Shown: in pieces, positions 21,421-28,520 of the stretch
Position numbering within the stretch: the first letter of the stretch is position 1
How the letters are laid out: each line of letters opens with the position of its first letter
DNA from: Bacteroidales bacterium
GTDB lineage: Bacteria > Bacteroidota > Bacteroidia > Bacteroidales > UBA932
Reading direction: 5' to 3'
Assembly: GCA_017428725.1 (NCBI GenBank)
Contig: JAFRQH010000015.1
Location: 1-41,135 of the forward strand
Length of the DNA stretch: 41,135 bases
Program-made: the position numbers and the translations under genes
Notes under the pieces: generated by a model
The model's database searches: none
Seen by the model: the letters and a program-made list of their open reading frames with translations, nothing else
What the model was told of the DNA's origin: nothing

Positions 21421-24195
21421 TCAGAAGAGTGTCGGCTCCTCGAAGAGGTCGCCGGGGAGGTAGGGCACGTCGTCCAGGTCGGCGGCGGATTCTGGCTCCA
21501 CGGCCGGAATGACGGTAGGCTCCGCCTGACTCTCAGGCTTGCCAGCCGGAGTGGCAGGAGATTCCGGGTCAAGCCCGGAATGACTGTCGTTTTCGTCATC
21601 CCCGACCTGATCGGGGATCTCTTCCTGCTCGTCAGGAAGCGGCTCGATGAAGCGGACGGCCTTGACCTCGCCGCGCTCGGCGCATTTCTTGCCCTTGGCG
21701 GCGATGCCCTTCTTGGCGATCCAGGCCTCGGCCTCCACGGGCTCGGGCTCCTTGTCTTCGAGTTTCCAGACGATCTCGTAACGCGGATGCGCGTCCCCGC
21801 TGATGTCCACCAGGTAGGACTTGGGGGCCTCGGAGATGAAGCTGACCGGCGTGTTGTCGCTCAGCACGAATGAGAAGCGTTTGACGTAGAAGCTCTTGAC
21901 CGCGCCGTCCCAGTAGAGGGCGGTGAAGGTCTGGTCCGGGTCGAACTTGCGGATGAACAGCACGTCGCCCTGGTACTTGTTGACCAGGTCGAAGGAGGTG
22001 GTGTAGAAGGTGCCGTTCCGGAAGACGGCGAGCACTTTGTCGCCCTCCTCGAACTGGCCCAGGTACTGGCCGTGGCCGTCTTCGTTGAGCTTCTGGATGT
22101 CGGCGTCATACCAGATGTCCTTGCCGGCGATGGTGCTCACGCCCTTGCTGCGCAGGGTGATGCGGCTGATGACGTTCTTGCTCACCAGGTTGCCACGGGC
22201 GGTCTTGCTCTTGATGCCCAATTCCGAGAAATCGTACTCGAAGCTGGTCTTCTTGAGCTTGGGCTTGGGCCGCAGCTGCACGCGCACGGTCTCGGCCTCG
22301 CCGTTGTGGTTTGCCGTGAACCAGACGATCTTGGAGCCGGGCTCGCCCGTGGTGATGTCGTATTCCTTGTCGCGCGTCACGGAGGTGATGGCGAAGCGCT
22401 TGGCGAAATAGATGGAGGTCTTGCCGACGCGGTAGATTACGTTGTAGACAGTGCGGGAGTCGCCGCGGTTGAACAGGCCCACATACAGGAGGTCCTTGCC
22501 GAAGAAGGCCTTGTCCTCGACCTTGGTGATGCGGTACTTGCCGTCCTTGCCGATGACGATGATTTCGGACAGGTCGGAGCAGTTGCAGATGAACTCGCCG
22601 CCGTCGTCGCGCTTGAGGCCGATGCCCACGAAGCCCTCGGCGAGGTTGGCCTGGAGCTTGGCGTTGTTGCTGGCCACCTTGGTGGCGGCGATGGTCTCGA
22701 AGCCCGTGAGTTCGGTGCGGCGGGGGTAGTCCTTGCCGTATTTCTTCTTCAGGGACTTGAACCAGTTGATGGTGTAGCGGTCGATGTGTGCGATGTCGTC
22801 GCGCACGTCCCTCATCTGGTCCTCCAGGGCGAGGATCTTCTCGTCGATGGCCTTGGTGTCGAACTTGGAGATCTTGCGGACGGGCTTCTCCACGAGCTTG
22901 AGGATGTCCTCGAGGACGATCTCGCGGCGGAAGAGGTCCTGGTACATCTTCATCTGCGTGAAGATGTCGTCGATCTGGGTGTCCCAGTCCTTCTGGTCCT
23001 GCTCGAGGACCTTGTAGATGCGGTTCTCGAAGAAGATGCGCTCCAGCGAGCTGTAGTGCCAGTCGGCCTCCAGCTCGTCCAGCTTGATCTGCAGCTCCTG
23101 GAGCAGCAGGTCGCGGGTGTGGTACGTGCCGTATTCGAGGATGTCGTGGACGGTGAGGAACTGCGGCTTGTTGTCCTTGATCACGCAGGCGTTGGGCGCG
23201 ATGTTGACCTCGCAGTCCGTGAAGGCGTAGAGCGCGTCGATGGTCTTGTCGGGGGAGACGTCGTTGGGCAGGTGGATCAGGATGTCCACGCGGTCCGTGG
23301 TCATGTCCTCGATCTTCTTGATCTTGATCTTGCCCTTGTCCTTGGCCTTGAGCACGGAGTCGATGATGTCCTTGGTGTACTTGCCGTAGGGGATCTCCGT
23401 GATGGCGATGGTGTTCTTGTCGATCTTTTCGATGCGGGCGCGGACCTTGACGGAGCCGCCGCGCTTGCCGGCCAGATACTTGCTGCAGTCGGCGAAGCCG
23501 CCGGTCGGGAAATCGGGATACAGCTCATAGGGCCGGCCCTCCAGGACGGCCACGGAGGCGTCCAGGAGCTCGTTGAAGTTGTGCGGGAGGATCTTGGAGG
23601 CCAGACCCACGCCGATGCCTTCCGTGCCCTGCGCGAGCAGCAGCGGGAAACGCACGGGGAGCTCTGTGGGCTCCTGCTTGCGGCCGTCGTAGGAAGTCAT
23701 CCAGTTGGTCACCTTCTTGTCGAAGAGTACCTCCTTGGCGAATTTGCTGAGCCGCGCCTCGATGTATCGCGGGGCGGCGTTGGCGTCGCCGGTGAGGATG
23801 TTGCCCCAGTTGCCCTGGCAGTCGATGGTCAGGCCCTTCTGGCCCAGCTGGACGAGGGCGCCCAGGATGGAGGCGTCGCCGTGGGGGTGGTACTGCATCA
23901 CCTGGCCGACGATGTTGGCGACCTTGGTGTAGGCGCCGTCGTCCATCTCGGACATCGTGTGCAGGACGCGGCGCTGCACGGGCTTGAGCCCGTCCACGAT
24001 GTGGGGGACGGCCCGGTGCAGGATCACGTAGGAGGCATAGTCCAGGTACCAGTCCTTGAACATCCCGGAGAGCTTGAACTTGTGCGCGTCGCTCTCCAGA
24101 AGCTTGTCAAAGCGGCCCGAAGACGGCCCCTCTTCCACGATCTCCTTCTCTTCGTCGATGATCTCTTCCTCGGTGATGATGTTCTCTTCGTCCAT
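21421..24195 (-). CDS. parC: DNA topoisomerase IV subunit A (ParC), Bacteroidetes type
   Basis: ParC cuts and rejoins DNA in the topoisomerase IV heterotetramer that decatenates chromosomes. The 924-residue protein has an acidic N-terminal leader (about 1-35), the winged-helix/tower core with DGLKPVQRRVLHTM, the quinolone-pocket segment QYHPHGDASILGALV (D107, A108), catalytic Y144 in APRYIEARLS, coiled-coil segments around 400-480, and a C-terminal domain (about 520-840). It could be called GyrA, but the divergence, acidic leader and absence of a GyrA box favour ParC. Residues about 858-903 are an unrelated tail encoded by palindromic repeat units (21488-21621). It is the last gene of the exbB-exbD-tonB-rluB-era-parC cluster, 6 nt after era. 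Confidence 0.9.
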   Translation of the reverse strand: MDEENIITEEEIIDEEKEIVEEGPSSGRFDKLLESDAHKFKLSGMFKDWYLDYASYVILHRAVPHIVDGLKPVQRRVLHTMSEMDDGAYTKVANIVGQVMQYHPHGDASILGALVQLGQKGLTIDCQGNWGNILTGDANAAPRYIEARLSKFAKEVLFDKKVTNWMTSYDGRKQEPTELPVRFPLLLAQGTEGIGVGLASKILPHNFNELLDASVAVLEGRPYELYPDFPTGGFADCSKYLAGKRGGSVKVRARIEKIDKNTIAITEIPYGKYTKDIIDSVLKAKDKGKIKIKKIEDMTTDRVDILIHLPNDVSPDKTIDALYAFTDCEVNIAPNACVIKDNKPQFLTVHDILEYGTYHTRDLLLQELQIKLDELEADWHYSSLERIFFENRIYKVLEQDQKDWDTQIDDIFTQMKMYQDLFRREIVLEDILKLVEKPVRKISKFDTKAIDEKILALEDQMRDVRDDIAHIDRYTINWFKSLKKKYGKDYPRRTELTGFETIAATKVASNNAKLQANLAEGFVGIGLKRDDGGEFICNCSDLSEIIVIGKDGKYRITKVEDKAFFGKDLLYVGLFNRGDSRTVYNVIYRVGKTSIYFAKRFAITSVTRDKEYDITTGEPGSKIVWFTANHNGEAETVRVQLRPKPKLKKTSFEYDFSELGIKSKTARGNLVSKNVISRITLRSKGVSTIAGKDIWYDADIQKLNEDGHGQYLGQFEEGDKVLAVFRNGTFYTTSFDLVNKYQGDVLFIRKFDPDQTFTALYWDGAVKSFYVKRFSFVLSDNTPVSFISEAPKSYLVDISGDAHPRYEIVWKLEDKEPEPVEAEAWIAKKGIAAKGKKCAERGEVKAVRFIEPLPDEQEEIPDQVGDDENDSHSGLDPESPATPAGKPESQAEPTVIPAVEPESAADLDDVPYLPGDLFEEPTLF
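21488..21621. repeat. Array of palindromic repeat units in the 3' end of parC
   Basis: There are three related units. Unit 1 (21488-21513, gattctgg..ggaatgac) is degenerate. Unit 2 (21560-21584) holds the 8-bp hairpin attccggg/cccggaat (21561-21568 / 21574-21581). Unit 3 (21595-21621) holds the hairpin atccccga/tcggggat (21598-21605 / 21611-21618) and lies in inverted orientation to units 1 and 2. In reverse complement units 1 and 2 fit GTCATTCCGG..CCxGAATC. They are translated in different frames as TVIPAVEPES, SHSGLDPES and EIPDQVGDD. Unit 3 matches 3236-3262 at 24 of 27 positions. Confidence 0.72.
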
Positions 24196-24201
24196 ATATC
24201 C

Positions 24202-25083
24202 TTAGTCCTCGTATCCGAATTTGCGCAGCTCGCGCCGGCTCTCCCGCCAGTCGGGGTCCACCTTGACGTAGATCTGCAGGAAGACCTTCTTCTGGAAGAA
24301 ATCCTCCATGTCGATGCGCGCCTGGGTGCCGACCTTCTTGAGTGCGGCGCCCTGGCGGCCGATGACGATGCCCTTCTGGGACTCGCGCATCACGTAGATG
24401 ACGGCGCTGATGTCGTAGCGCTCGGCGCCCTCCTTGAAGGACTCGATCCCCACTTCGCAGCAGTAGGGGATCTCCTCCTTGTAGTTGAGCAGGATCTTCT
24501 CCCGGATGATCTCCGAGGCGAAGAAACGGAGGTTCTTGTCCGTGAAGGCATCCTTGTCGAACCAGGGCGGACACTCCGGCAGGCGCGCCACGACGGCGTC
24601 CAGCACGCTCTCCAGGTTGAAGCGCTCCTGCGCCGAGACGGGGATGACCGTGGCGGCGGGGAGCTGCTCCTGCCAGTAGCGGAGGAGATCCTCCACGCGC
24701 GGCTGGTCGCTGATGTCGATCTTGTTGACCACCACGATGACCGGGCATTCGATCCGGGAGAGCTTCGAGACGTACTCGCTGTTCTTGTCGGGCGTCTCCA
24801 CGGTGTCCGTCACGTAGAGGATGATGTCGGCGTCGCCGATGGCTCCGTCCACGAAATTCATCATATTCTGCTGGAGACGGTAGTTGGGCTTGAGGATGCC
24901 CGGCGTGTCGGAGTAGACGATCTGCCAGTCCTCCCCGTTGACGATGCCCATGATGCGGTGGCGCGTGGTCTGCGCCTTGGCCGTCACGATGGAGAGTTTC
25001 TCGCCCACCAGCGCGTTCATCAGCGTGGACTTCCCGACGTTGGGGTTGCCGATGATGTTAACGAATCCGGAACGGTGCGCCAT
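24202..25083 (-). CDS. era: GTPase Era
   Basis: Era is an essential Ras-like GTPase that binds 16S rRNA during 30S assembly. The 293-residue product has normal length. It shows G1 GNPNVGKST, the effector KAQTTRHRI, G3 DTPG, G4 NKID, the SA(Q)E-type G5 (PVSAQERFN), and a C-terminal KH domain with VIGRQGAALKKVGTQARIDM and the usual VKVDPDWR ending. The start ATG at 25083 overlaps the rluB stop by one base (TAATG). It is part of the exbB-to-parC cluster, which joins ribosome-maturation genes with envelope energisation. Confidence 0.98.
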   Translation of the reverse strand: MAHRSGFVNIIGNPNVGKSTLMNALVGEKLSIVTAKAQTTRHRIMGIVNGEDWQIVYSDTPGILKPNYRLQQNMMNFVDGAIGDADIILYVTDTVETPDKNSEYVSKLSRIECPVIVVVNKIDISDQPRVEDLLRYWQEQLPAATVIPVSAQERFNLESVLDAVVARLPECPPWFDKDAFTDKNLRFFASEIIREKILLNYKEEIPYCCEVGIESFKEGAERYDISAVIYVMRESQKGIVIGRQGAALKKVGTQARIDMEDFFQKKVFLQIYVKVDPDWRESRRELRKFGYED

Positions 25084-26453
25084 TATACGTATGCCCCCAT
25101 CTTGAGAATGTTGGCCTCACCCTCGGTGAGGAATCTCCATTCGCCCTTCTTGAGCCCCTTCTTGGTCAGCCCGGCGAAGTAGACGCGGTCGAGGGCCTTG
25201 ACGTTGTAGCCGAGGGTCTCGAAGATGCGGCGTACGACGCGGTTCTTGCCGGAGTGGATCTCGATGCCGAGCTTGCGGTGGTCCTTGGGGTCGATGAACT
25301 CCAGTTCGTCGGCGTTGACGGGGCCGTCGGTCAGCTCGATCCCGGCCAGGATCCGGTCGAAGTCCTCCTGGGACAGGGGACGGTCCAGGGCCACCTGGTA
25401 GATCTTCTTCTTGTCGTAGGCGGGGTGGGTCAGCCGCTCGGCGATCTCGCCGTCGTTGGTGAGCATCAGCACACCGGTGGTGTTCTTGTCGAGCCGTCCC
25501 ACCGGGTACACCCGGACCGGGCAGTTCTTGACCAGGTCCACGACCGTCTTCTCGGCGTGCGGGTCGCTGGCCGTGGTGACGAAGCCCTTGGGCTTGTTCA
25601 TCACGATGTAGACCTTCTCCTCGCCCTTGAGGCGCTGTCCGTTGAAGCGGATGTCGTCGGTGAAGATGTTGACCTTGGTGCCGAGCTCGGTCACGACCTC
25701 GCCGTTGACGGTCACGACACCGGCCTGGATGAGGGTGTCGGCCTCCCGGCGGGAGCAGACGCCCGAATTGGCGATGAACTTGTTGAGGCGGACGGTGTCC
25801 TGGATCGGGGACGGATACGGGGTCTCCGCGCTCTCGCTGCCGTTGACGACGGGCCTGCGGCTGATCATCCGGTTGATGCCTTCCGTGGACTCACGGGTGA
25901 AGTTGGGCTTGCGGCCCGGCTTCTTGGGTCCGCGCGGCTTGCCCGGGCCCTTCGGCCCGCGCGGCGCTGCGCCACGGCCTTCGCCGTAGCCGCCGCGGTT
26001 CTCGCCGTAAGGACGGCCCTCACCGTACTGGCGGGGCTTGCGGTCGCCGTAGCCGCCGCCACGGTTCTCGCCGTAGGGACGCCCCTCGCCATACTGGCGG
26101 GGCTTGTGCTCGCCGTAAGGGCGGCTTTCGCCGTAAGAGCGGCCTTCGCCATAGGGGCGGCGCTCGCCGCCGTAGTTGCTGCGGCCTTCGTTATATCCTC
26201 CGCGCCCCTCGCCATACTGGCGGGGCTTGCGCTCGCCGTAGCTGCCGCCACGGTTTTCGCCATAAGGGCGGCCTTCGCCGTAGGGGCGGCGCTCGCCGTA
26301 GTCGGCGCGGTGTCCGTAATTGCTGTTGCTGCGGTGCTCGCCGGGCTCGCTCCTGTGCGCGCCGGGCGTGTACTCGACTTTCTCCGACCGGGCGTGCTCG
26401 CCCGCATTCTTCCTGGGTCTAAGTTTTCGGCCTTCTTTGGTAAACTGGTCCAT
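25083..26453 (-). CDS. rluB: rRNA pseudouridine synthase (RluB/RsuA family) with long Gly-Arg-Tyr-rich N-terminus
   Basis: RluB-type enzymes isomerise a uridine in 23S rRNA (RsuA in 16S). The 456-residue protein has a normal catalytic module at the C-terminus: S4 RNA-binding domain (about 220-270, RLNKFIANSGVCSRREADTL), then the synthase domain with YIVMNKPKGFVTT, catalytic D322 in PVGRLDKNTTGVL, and IHSGKNRVVRRIFETLGY. The first 200 residues are a basic low-complexity tail. Residues about 52-160 consist of imperfect repeats of GEGRPYGENRGG and GERKPRQYGEG, followed by a Gly/Pro/Lys stretch. Such tails occur in Bacteroidetes RNA enzymes and probably bind RNA. It lies 3 nt after tonB and overlaps era by one base. 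Confidence 0.93.
   Translation of the reverse strand: MDQFTKEGRKLRPRKNAGEHARSEKVEYTPGAHRSEPGEHRSNSNYGHRADYGERRPYGEGRPYGENRGGSYGERKPRQYGEGRGGYNEGRSNYGGERRPYGEGRSYGESRPYGEHKPRQYGEGRPYGENRGGGYGDRKPRQYGEGRPYGENRGGYGEGRGAAPRGPKGPGKPRGPKKPGRKPNFTRESTEGINRMISRRPVVNGSESAETPYPSPIQDTVRLNKFIANSGVCSRREADTLIQAGVVTVNGEVVTELGTKVNIFTDDIRFNGQRLKGEEKVYIVMNKPKGFVTTASDPHAEKTVVDLVKNCPVRVYPVGRLDKNTTGVLMLTNDGEIAERLTHPAYDKKKIYQVALDRPLSQEDFDRILAGIELTDGPVNADELEFIDPKDHRKLGIEIHSGKNRVVRRIFETLGYNVKALDRVYFAGLTKKGLKKGEWRFLTEGEANILKMGAYV
25974..26300 (-). repeat. Imperfect tandem repeats encoding the RluB N-terminal tail
   Basis: The DNA for residues about 52-160 repeats variants of the codon string for GEGRPYGENRGG(S/G)YG(E/D)RKPRQY. 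Copies differ at synonymous and nonsynonymous sites, so the tract is old or selected rather than a recent slippage product. It is in frame and multiples of three are kept throughout. Confidence 0.75.
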
Positions 26454-26456
26454 ACA

Positions 26457-27239
26457 CTACTTGAGGTTAAAATAATAGGTGATTGTGCCTTCCTGCATCG
26501 CGGGCGCGTCGGCATTCATGTTGAAATGCGTTTCCATCGCCGCCTTGCGCGCCGCTGCGTGGAGGGTCTTGTCCAAAACGGTGGTGCCGTCGCCTCCCGG
26601 CACGGCTCTCACTACGTTGCCGTAGTTGTCCACCCAGATATTCACGACTACGATGCCGCTCTCCTGCACGTTGTAGACCGGCCGGGGGATGTTCCCCACG
26701 GTGTTGCGGCCCTGTACGTGCGCGTTGGGCTTGCCGTCCGTGCGGCCGTTGTCGGTATTGCCTTTGGCCTGTCCGGCCTTGAAGGTATCAGACCCCGTGG
26801 TCGCGCCGTGCGGCGCGGTCAGCGAGGTATCTTTCTTCGCCATCCCGGGGAAGGACGCACGCGGGTCGAGCGCCGGCTCTTCCTTGGGCTCCGGGGTGGG
26901 GACGTCGACGTCGCCGAAATTGTCCGGCTTCGTCTCGGGGGTCAGGTTCTCCCGCTCCGATACGTTGGGGGATTCGCTCTTCTGGGCCAGTTCGACGGGC
27001 CTGTCGAGGTCGACCTCTTCGGCGAGCGGCTCGCGGCCCTGCAGCTGCTGGGCGAGCAGTTCGGGCTCCTCGGAGAAATCGATCAGCAGGCTCTGCTCCT
27101 GGGGCGGGGGATAGATGTATTTGAGACCGGAGTAGGAGACGAGCACGAGGGCGCACGCGTGCAGGATCACCGTCATCACGATGCCGGTAAGCTTGGCGTT
27201 GCGCTCGCGTTTCTGCCTGATTATCTGGTCGTTCTGCAT
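26457..27239 (-). CDS. tonB: TonB-family energy-transducing protein
   Basis: TonB/TolA-type proteins span the periplasm and pass proton-motive energy from ExbBD to outer-membrane receptors. The 260-residue protein has one N-terminal membrane anchor (about 17-38, LTGIVMTVILHACALVLVSY) after a basic cytoplasmic end, a Pro/Glu-rich periplasmic linker (ETKPDNFGDVDVPTPEPKEE), and a C-terminal TonB-like domain (GNIPRPVYNVQESGIVVVNI, WVDNYGNVVRAVPGG). It lies 10 nt after exbD in the ExbB-ExbD-TonB order and 3 nt before rluB. It may serve the SusC transporter 5 kb away; a TolA-like role is an alternative. Confidence 0.9.
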   Translation of the reverse strand: MQNDQIIRQKRERNAKLTGIVMTVILHACALVLVSYSGLKYIYPPPQEQSLLIDFSEEPELLAQQLQGREPLAEEVDLDRPVELAQKSESPNVSERENLTPETKPDNFGDVDVPTPEPKEEPALDPRASFPGMAKKDTSLTAPHGATTGSDTFKAGQAKGNTDNGRTDGKPNAHVQGRNTVGNIPRPVYNVQESGIVVVNIWVDNYGNVVRAVPGGDGTTVLDKTLHAAARKAAMETHFNMNADAPAMQEGTITYYFNLK

Positions 27240-27249
27240 AATGTGGGGG

Positions 27250-27660
27250 CTATTCTGGCTGCGTGGCCAGGATCACTTTGTAGTGGTTGCGCTTGGCGAT
27301 GTTCATCACCTGCACGATCTCGCCGATGGGCACGCTCTCGTCGGAGTAGATCGAGAAAGTGGGGTCCTCCTCGGTCTGGAGCAGGTCCACGAGCTCGTCC
27401 TCCACCTCGGAGAACGGCACGGGCTCCTGGTCGCCGTTGATGTGGTATGTGTAGCGGTCCTCGCCCCAGTCCTTGATGGAGACGCTCACCGTGGCCTTGG
27501 CGCCCACCTGGCCCGTGCTCTTGGGGAGCAGGAGCTTGAGGGCGTTGGGGTTGACCAGCGTGGAGGTCACCAGGAAGAAGATGAGCAGCAGGAACACGAT
27601 GTCCGTCATCGAGGACATCGCGATGTTCGGGTCCGCCTTGGTGATTCGCTTGAGGGCCAT
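27250..27660 (-). CDS. exbD: ExbD/TolR-family biopolymer transport protein
   Basis: ExbD forms the ion-conducting core of the TonB motor with ExbB. The 136-residue protein has a short cytoplasmic N-terminus, one transmembrane helix containing the essential Asp (MTDIVFLLLIFFLVTSTLV), and a periplasmic domain (LLLPKSTGQVGAKATVSVSI ... VMNIAKRNHYKVILATQPE). It starts one base after the exbB stop. In Bacteroidetes the usual set is ExbB, one or two ExbD, then TonB; only one ExbD is present here. Confidence 0.93.
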   Translation of the reverse strand: MALKRITKADPNIAMSSMTDIVFLLLIFFLVTSTLVNPNALKLLLPKSTGQVGAKATVSVSIKDWGEDRYTYHINGDQEPVPFSEVEDELVDLLQTEEDPTFSIYSDESVPIGEIVQVMNIAKRNHYKVILATQPE

Positions 27661-27661
27661 C

Positions 27662-28357
27662 TTACTCTGCTTTGGGTTCTTCGGCGTTCTCGCCGAGCAT
27701 GTCCATGAACTTGATGGTCGCGCTCTCCATGCTGTACACGAGGGCGGAGATGCGGGCCGTCAGGAAATTGTAGCCGAAGTAGGCGAGGATACCGACGATC
27801 AGACCGCCGACCGTGGTGATCATTGCGGTGTAGATGCCGCTGGAGAGCAGCGTGATGTCGATGTTGTTGCCGGCGTTGGACATGTTGAAGAACGCCTGCA
27901 CCATGCCGATCACCGTGCCGAGGAAACCGATCATCGGGGCGCCGCCGGCGATGGTGGCCAGGTACGGGAGGCCCTTCTCCAGGCGGGCCACCTCCACGTT
28001 GCCGACATTCTCGATGGCGGCCTGCACGTCGGTGGCGGGCTTGCCGATCCGGGCGATGCCGGCCTCGACCATCCGGGCCACGGGAGCGTCATACTTGGAG
28101 CAGAGCGTCCGGGCGGACTTGATCTTGCCTTCGTGGATGTAGTCGCGGATATCCGCGATGAAGTCCTTGTCGATCTTGCCGGCCTGGCGGATGATCCACC
28201 ACTTCTTGCCGAAGATGTAGATGGCAATGATGGAGAGGGCGAGCAGCACCCACATCAGCCAGCCGCCCTTGGCAGCCATCTCGATGAGGGAGTAGGACAT
28301 CTCCTGCTGCACGGGAGCAACCTCGGCGATGTCGGTCTGGAGGAGCGTAAACAACAT
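27662..28357 (-). CDS. exbB: ExbB/TolQ/MotA-family proton channel protein
   Basis: ExbB is the pentameric membrane part of the TonB motor. The 231-residue protein has a first helix (about 31-52, LMWVLLALSIIAIYIFG), a cytoplasmic loop with ARMVEAGIARIGKPATDVQ, and the conserved C-terminal pair of helices (GLPYLATIAGGAPMIGFLGT...GMVQAF and LSSGIYTAMITTVGGLIVGI), all typical of the family. I chose the ATG at 28357 over a TTG two codons upstream. It is the first gene of the exbB-exbD-tonB-rluB-era-parC cluster. A -7 box upstream predicts a leader of about 54 nt. Confidence 0.93.
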   Translation of the reverse strand: MLFTLLQTDIAEVAPVQQEMSYSLIEMAAKGGWLMWVLLALSIIAIYIFGKKWWIIRQAGKIDKDFIADIRDYIHEGKIKSARTLCSKYDAPVARMVEAGIARIGKPATDVQAAIENVGNVEVARLEKGLPYLATIAGGAPMIGFLGTVIGMVQAFFNMSNAGNNIDITLLSSGIYTAMITTVGGLIVGILAYFGYNFLTARISALVYSMESATIKFMDMLGENAEEPKAE

Positions 28358-28417
28358 ATTCAAGTCTTTTTAACAGTCAATAATTGCAAATAATCTGCCC
28401 ATTTAGGCATAATCGCA

Positions 28418-28425
28418 CAAATATA
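28418..28425 (-). promoter_or_regulatory. Candidate -7 box for the exbB operon
   Basis: On the minus strand TATATTTG (28425 to 28418) matches TAnnTTTG; the predicted start is near 28411. It begins only 4 nt after the T-run of the batDE terminator, so terminator and promoter are back to back in a 131-nt gap. Confidence 0.5.
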
Positions 28426-28428
28426 CGG

Positions 28429-28458
28429 AAAAAAGCCGGATTCCCGAGAGAATCCGGC
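28429..28458 (-). terminator. Intrinsic terminator of the Bat operon
   Basis: The stem gccggattc (28435-28443) / gaatccggc (28450-28458) with a 6-nt loop reads on the minus strand as GCCGGATTC..GAATCCGGC followed by TTTTTT (28434-28429). It lies 30 nt past the batDE stop. Confidence 0.88.
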
Positions 28459-28480
28459 CATAAAAATCAAGGGCACCGTT

Positions 28481-28520
28481 GGTTGCCGTCAGATGACCTC
28501 GAGGTCTTCTGACGGCAACC
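28481..28520. repeat. 40-bp near-perfect palindrome over the batDE stop codon
   Basis: Arms 28481-28500 and 28501-28520 are reverse complements except for one position: ggttgccgtcagatgacctc against the reverse complement of the right arm, ggttgccgtcagaagacctc. There is no loop. It encodes the last residues WLPSEDLEVI and the stop, and continues into the untranslated region. It has no T-run, and the true terminator is separate. Confidence 0.8.

Noticed and set aside
22072..25182. Plus-strand open frame of 1036 codons opposite parC and era
   Set aside because: It is antisense to well-conserved genes with a Leu/Val/Asp-biased composition; the frame is open only because of high GC.
25974..26300. 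CRISPR-like array
   Set aside because: The repeats are imperfect, contiguous and in frame with rluB; there are no regular spacers and no cas genes.
28481..28520. Palindrome at the batDE stop as the operon terminator
   Set aside because: It has no loop and no T-run, and a textbook terminator with six T residues follows at 28429-28458.
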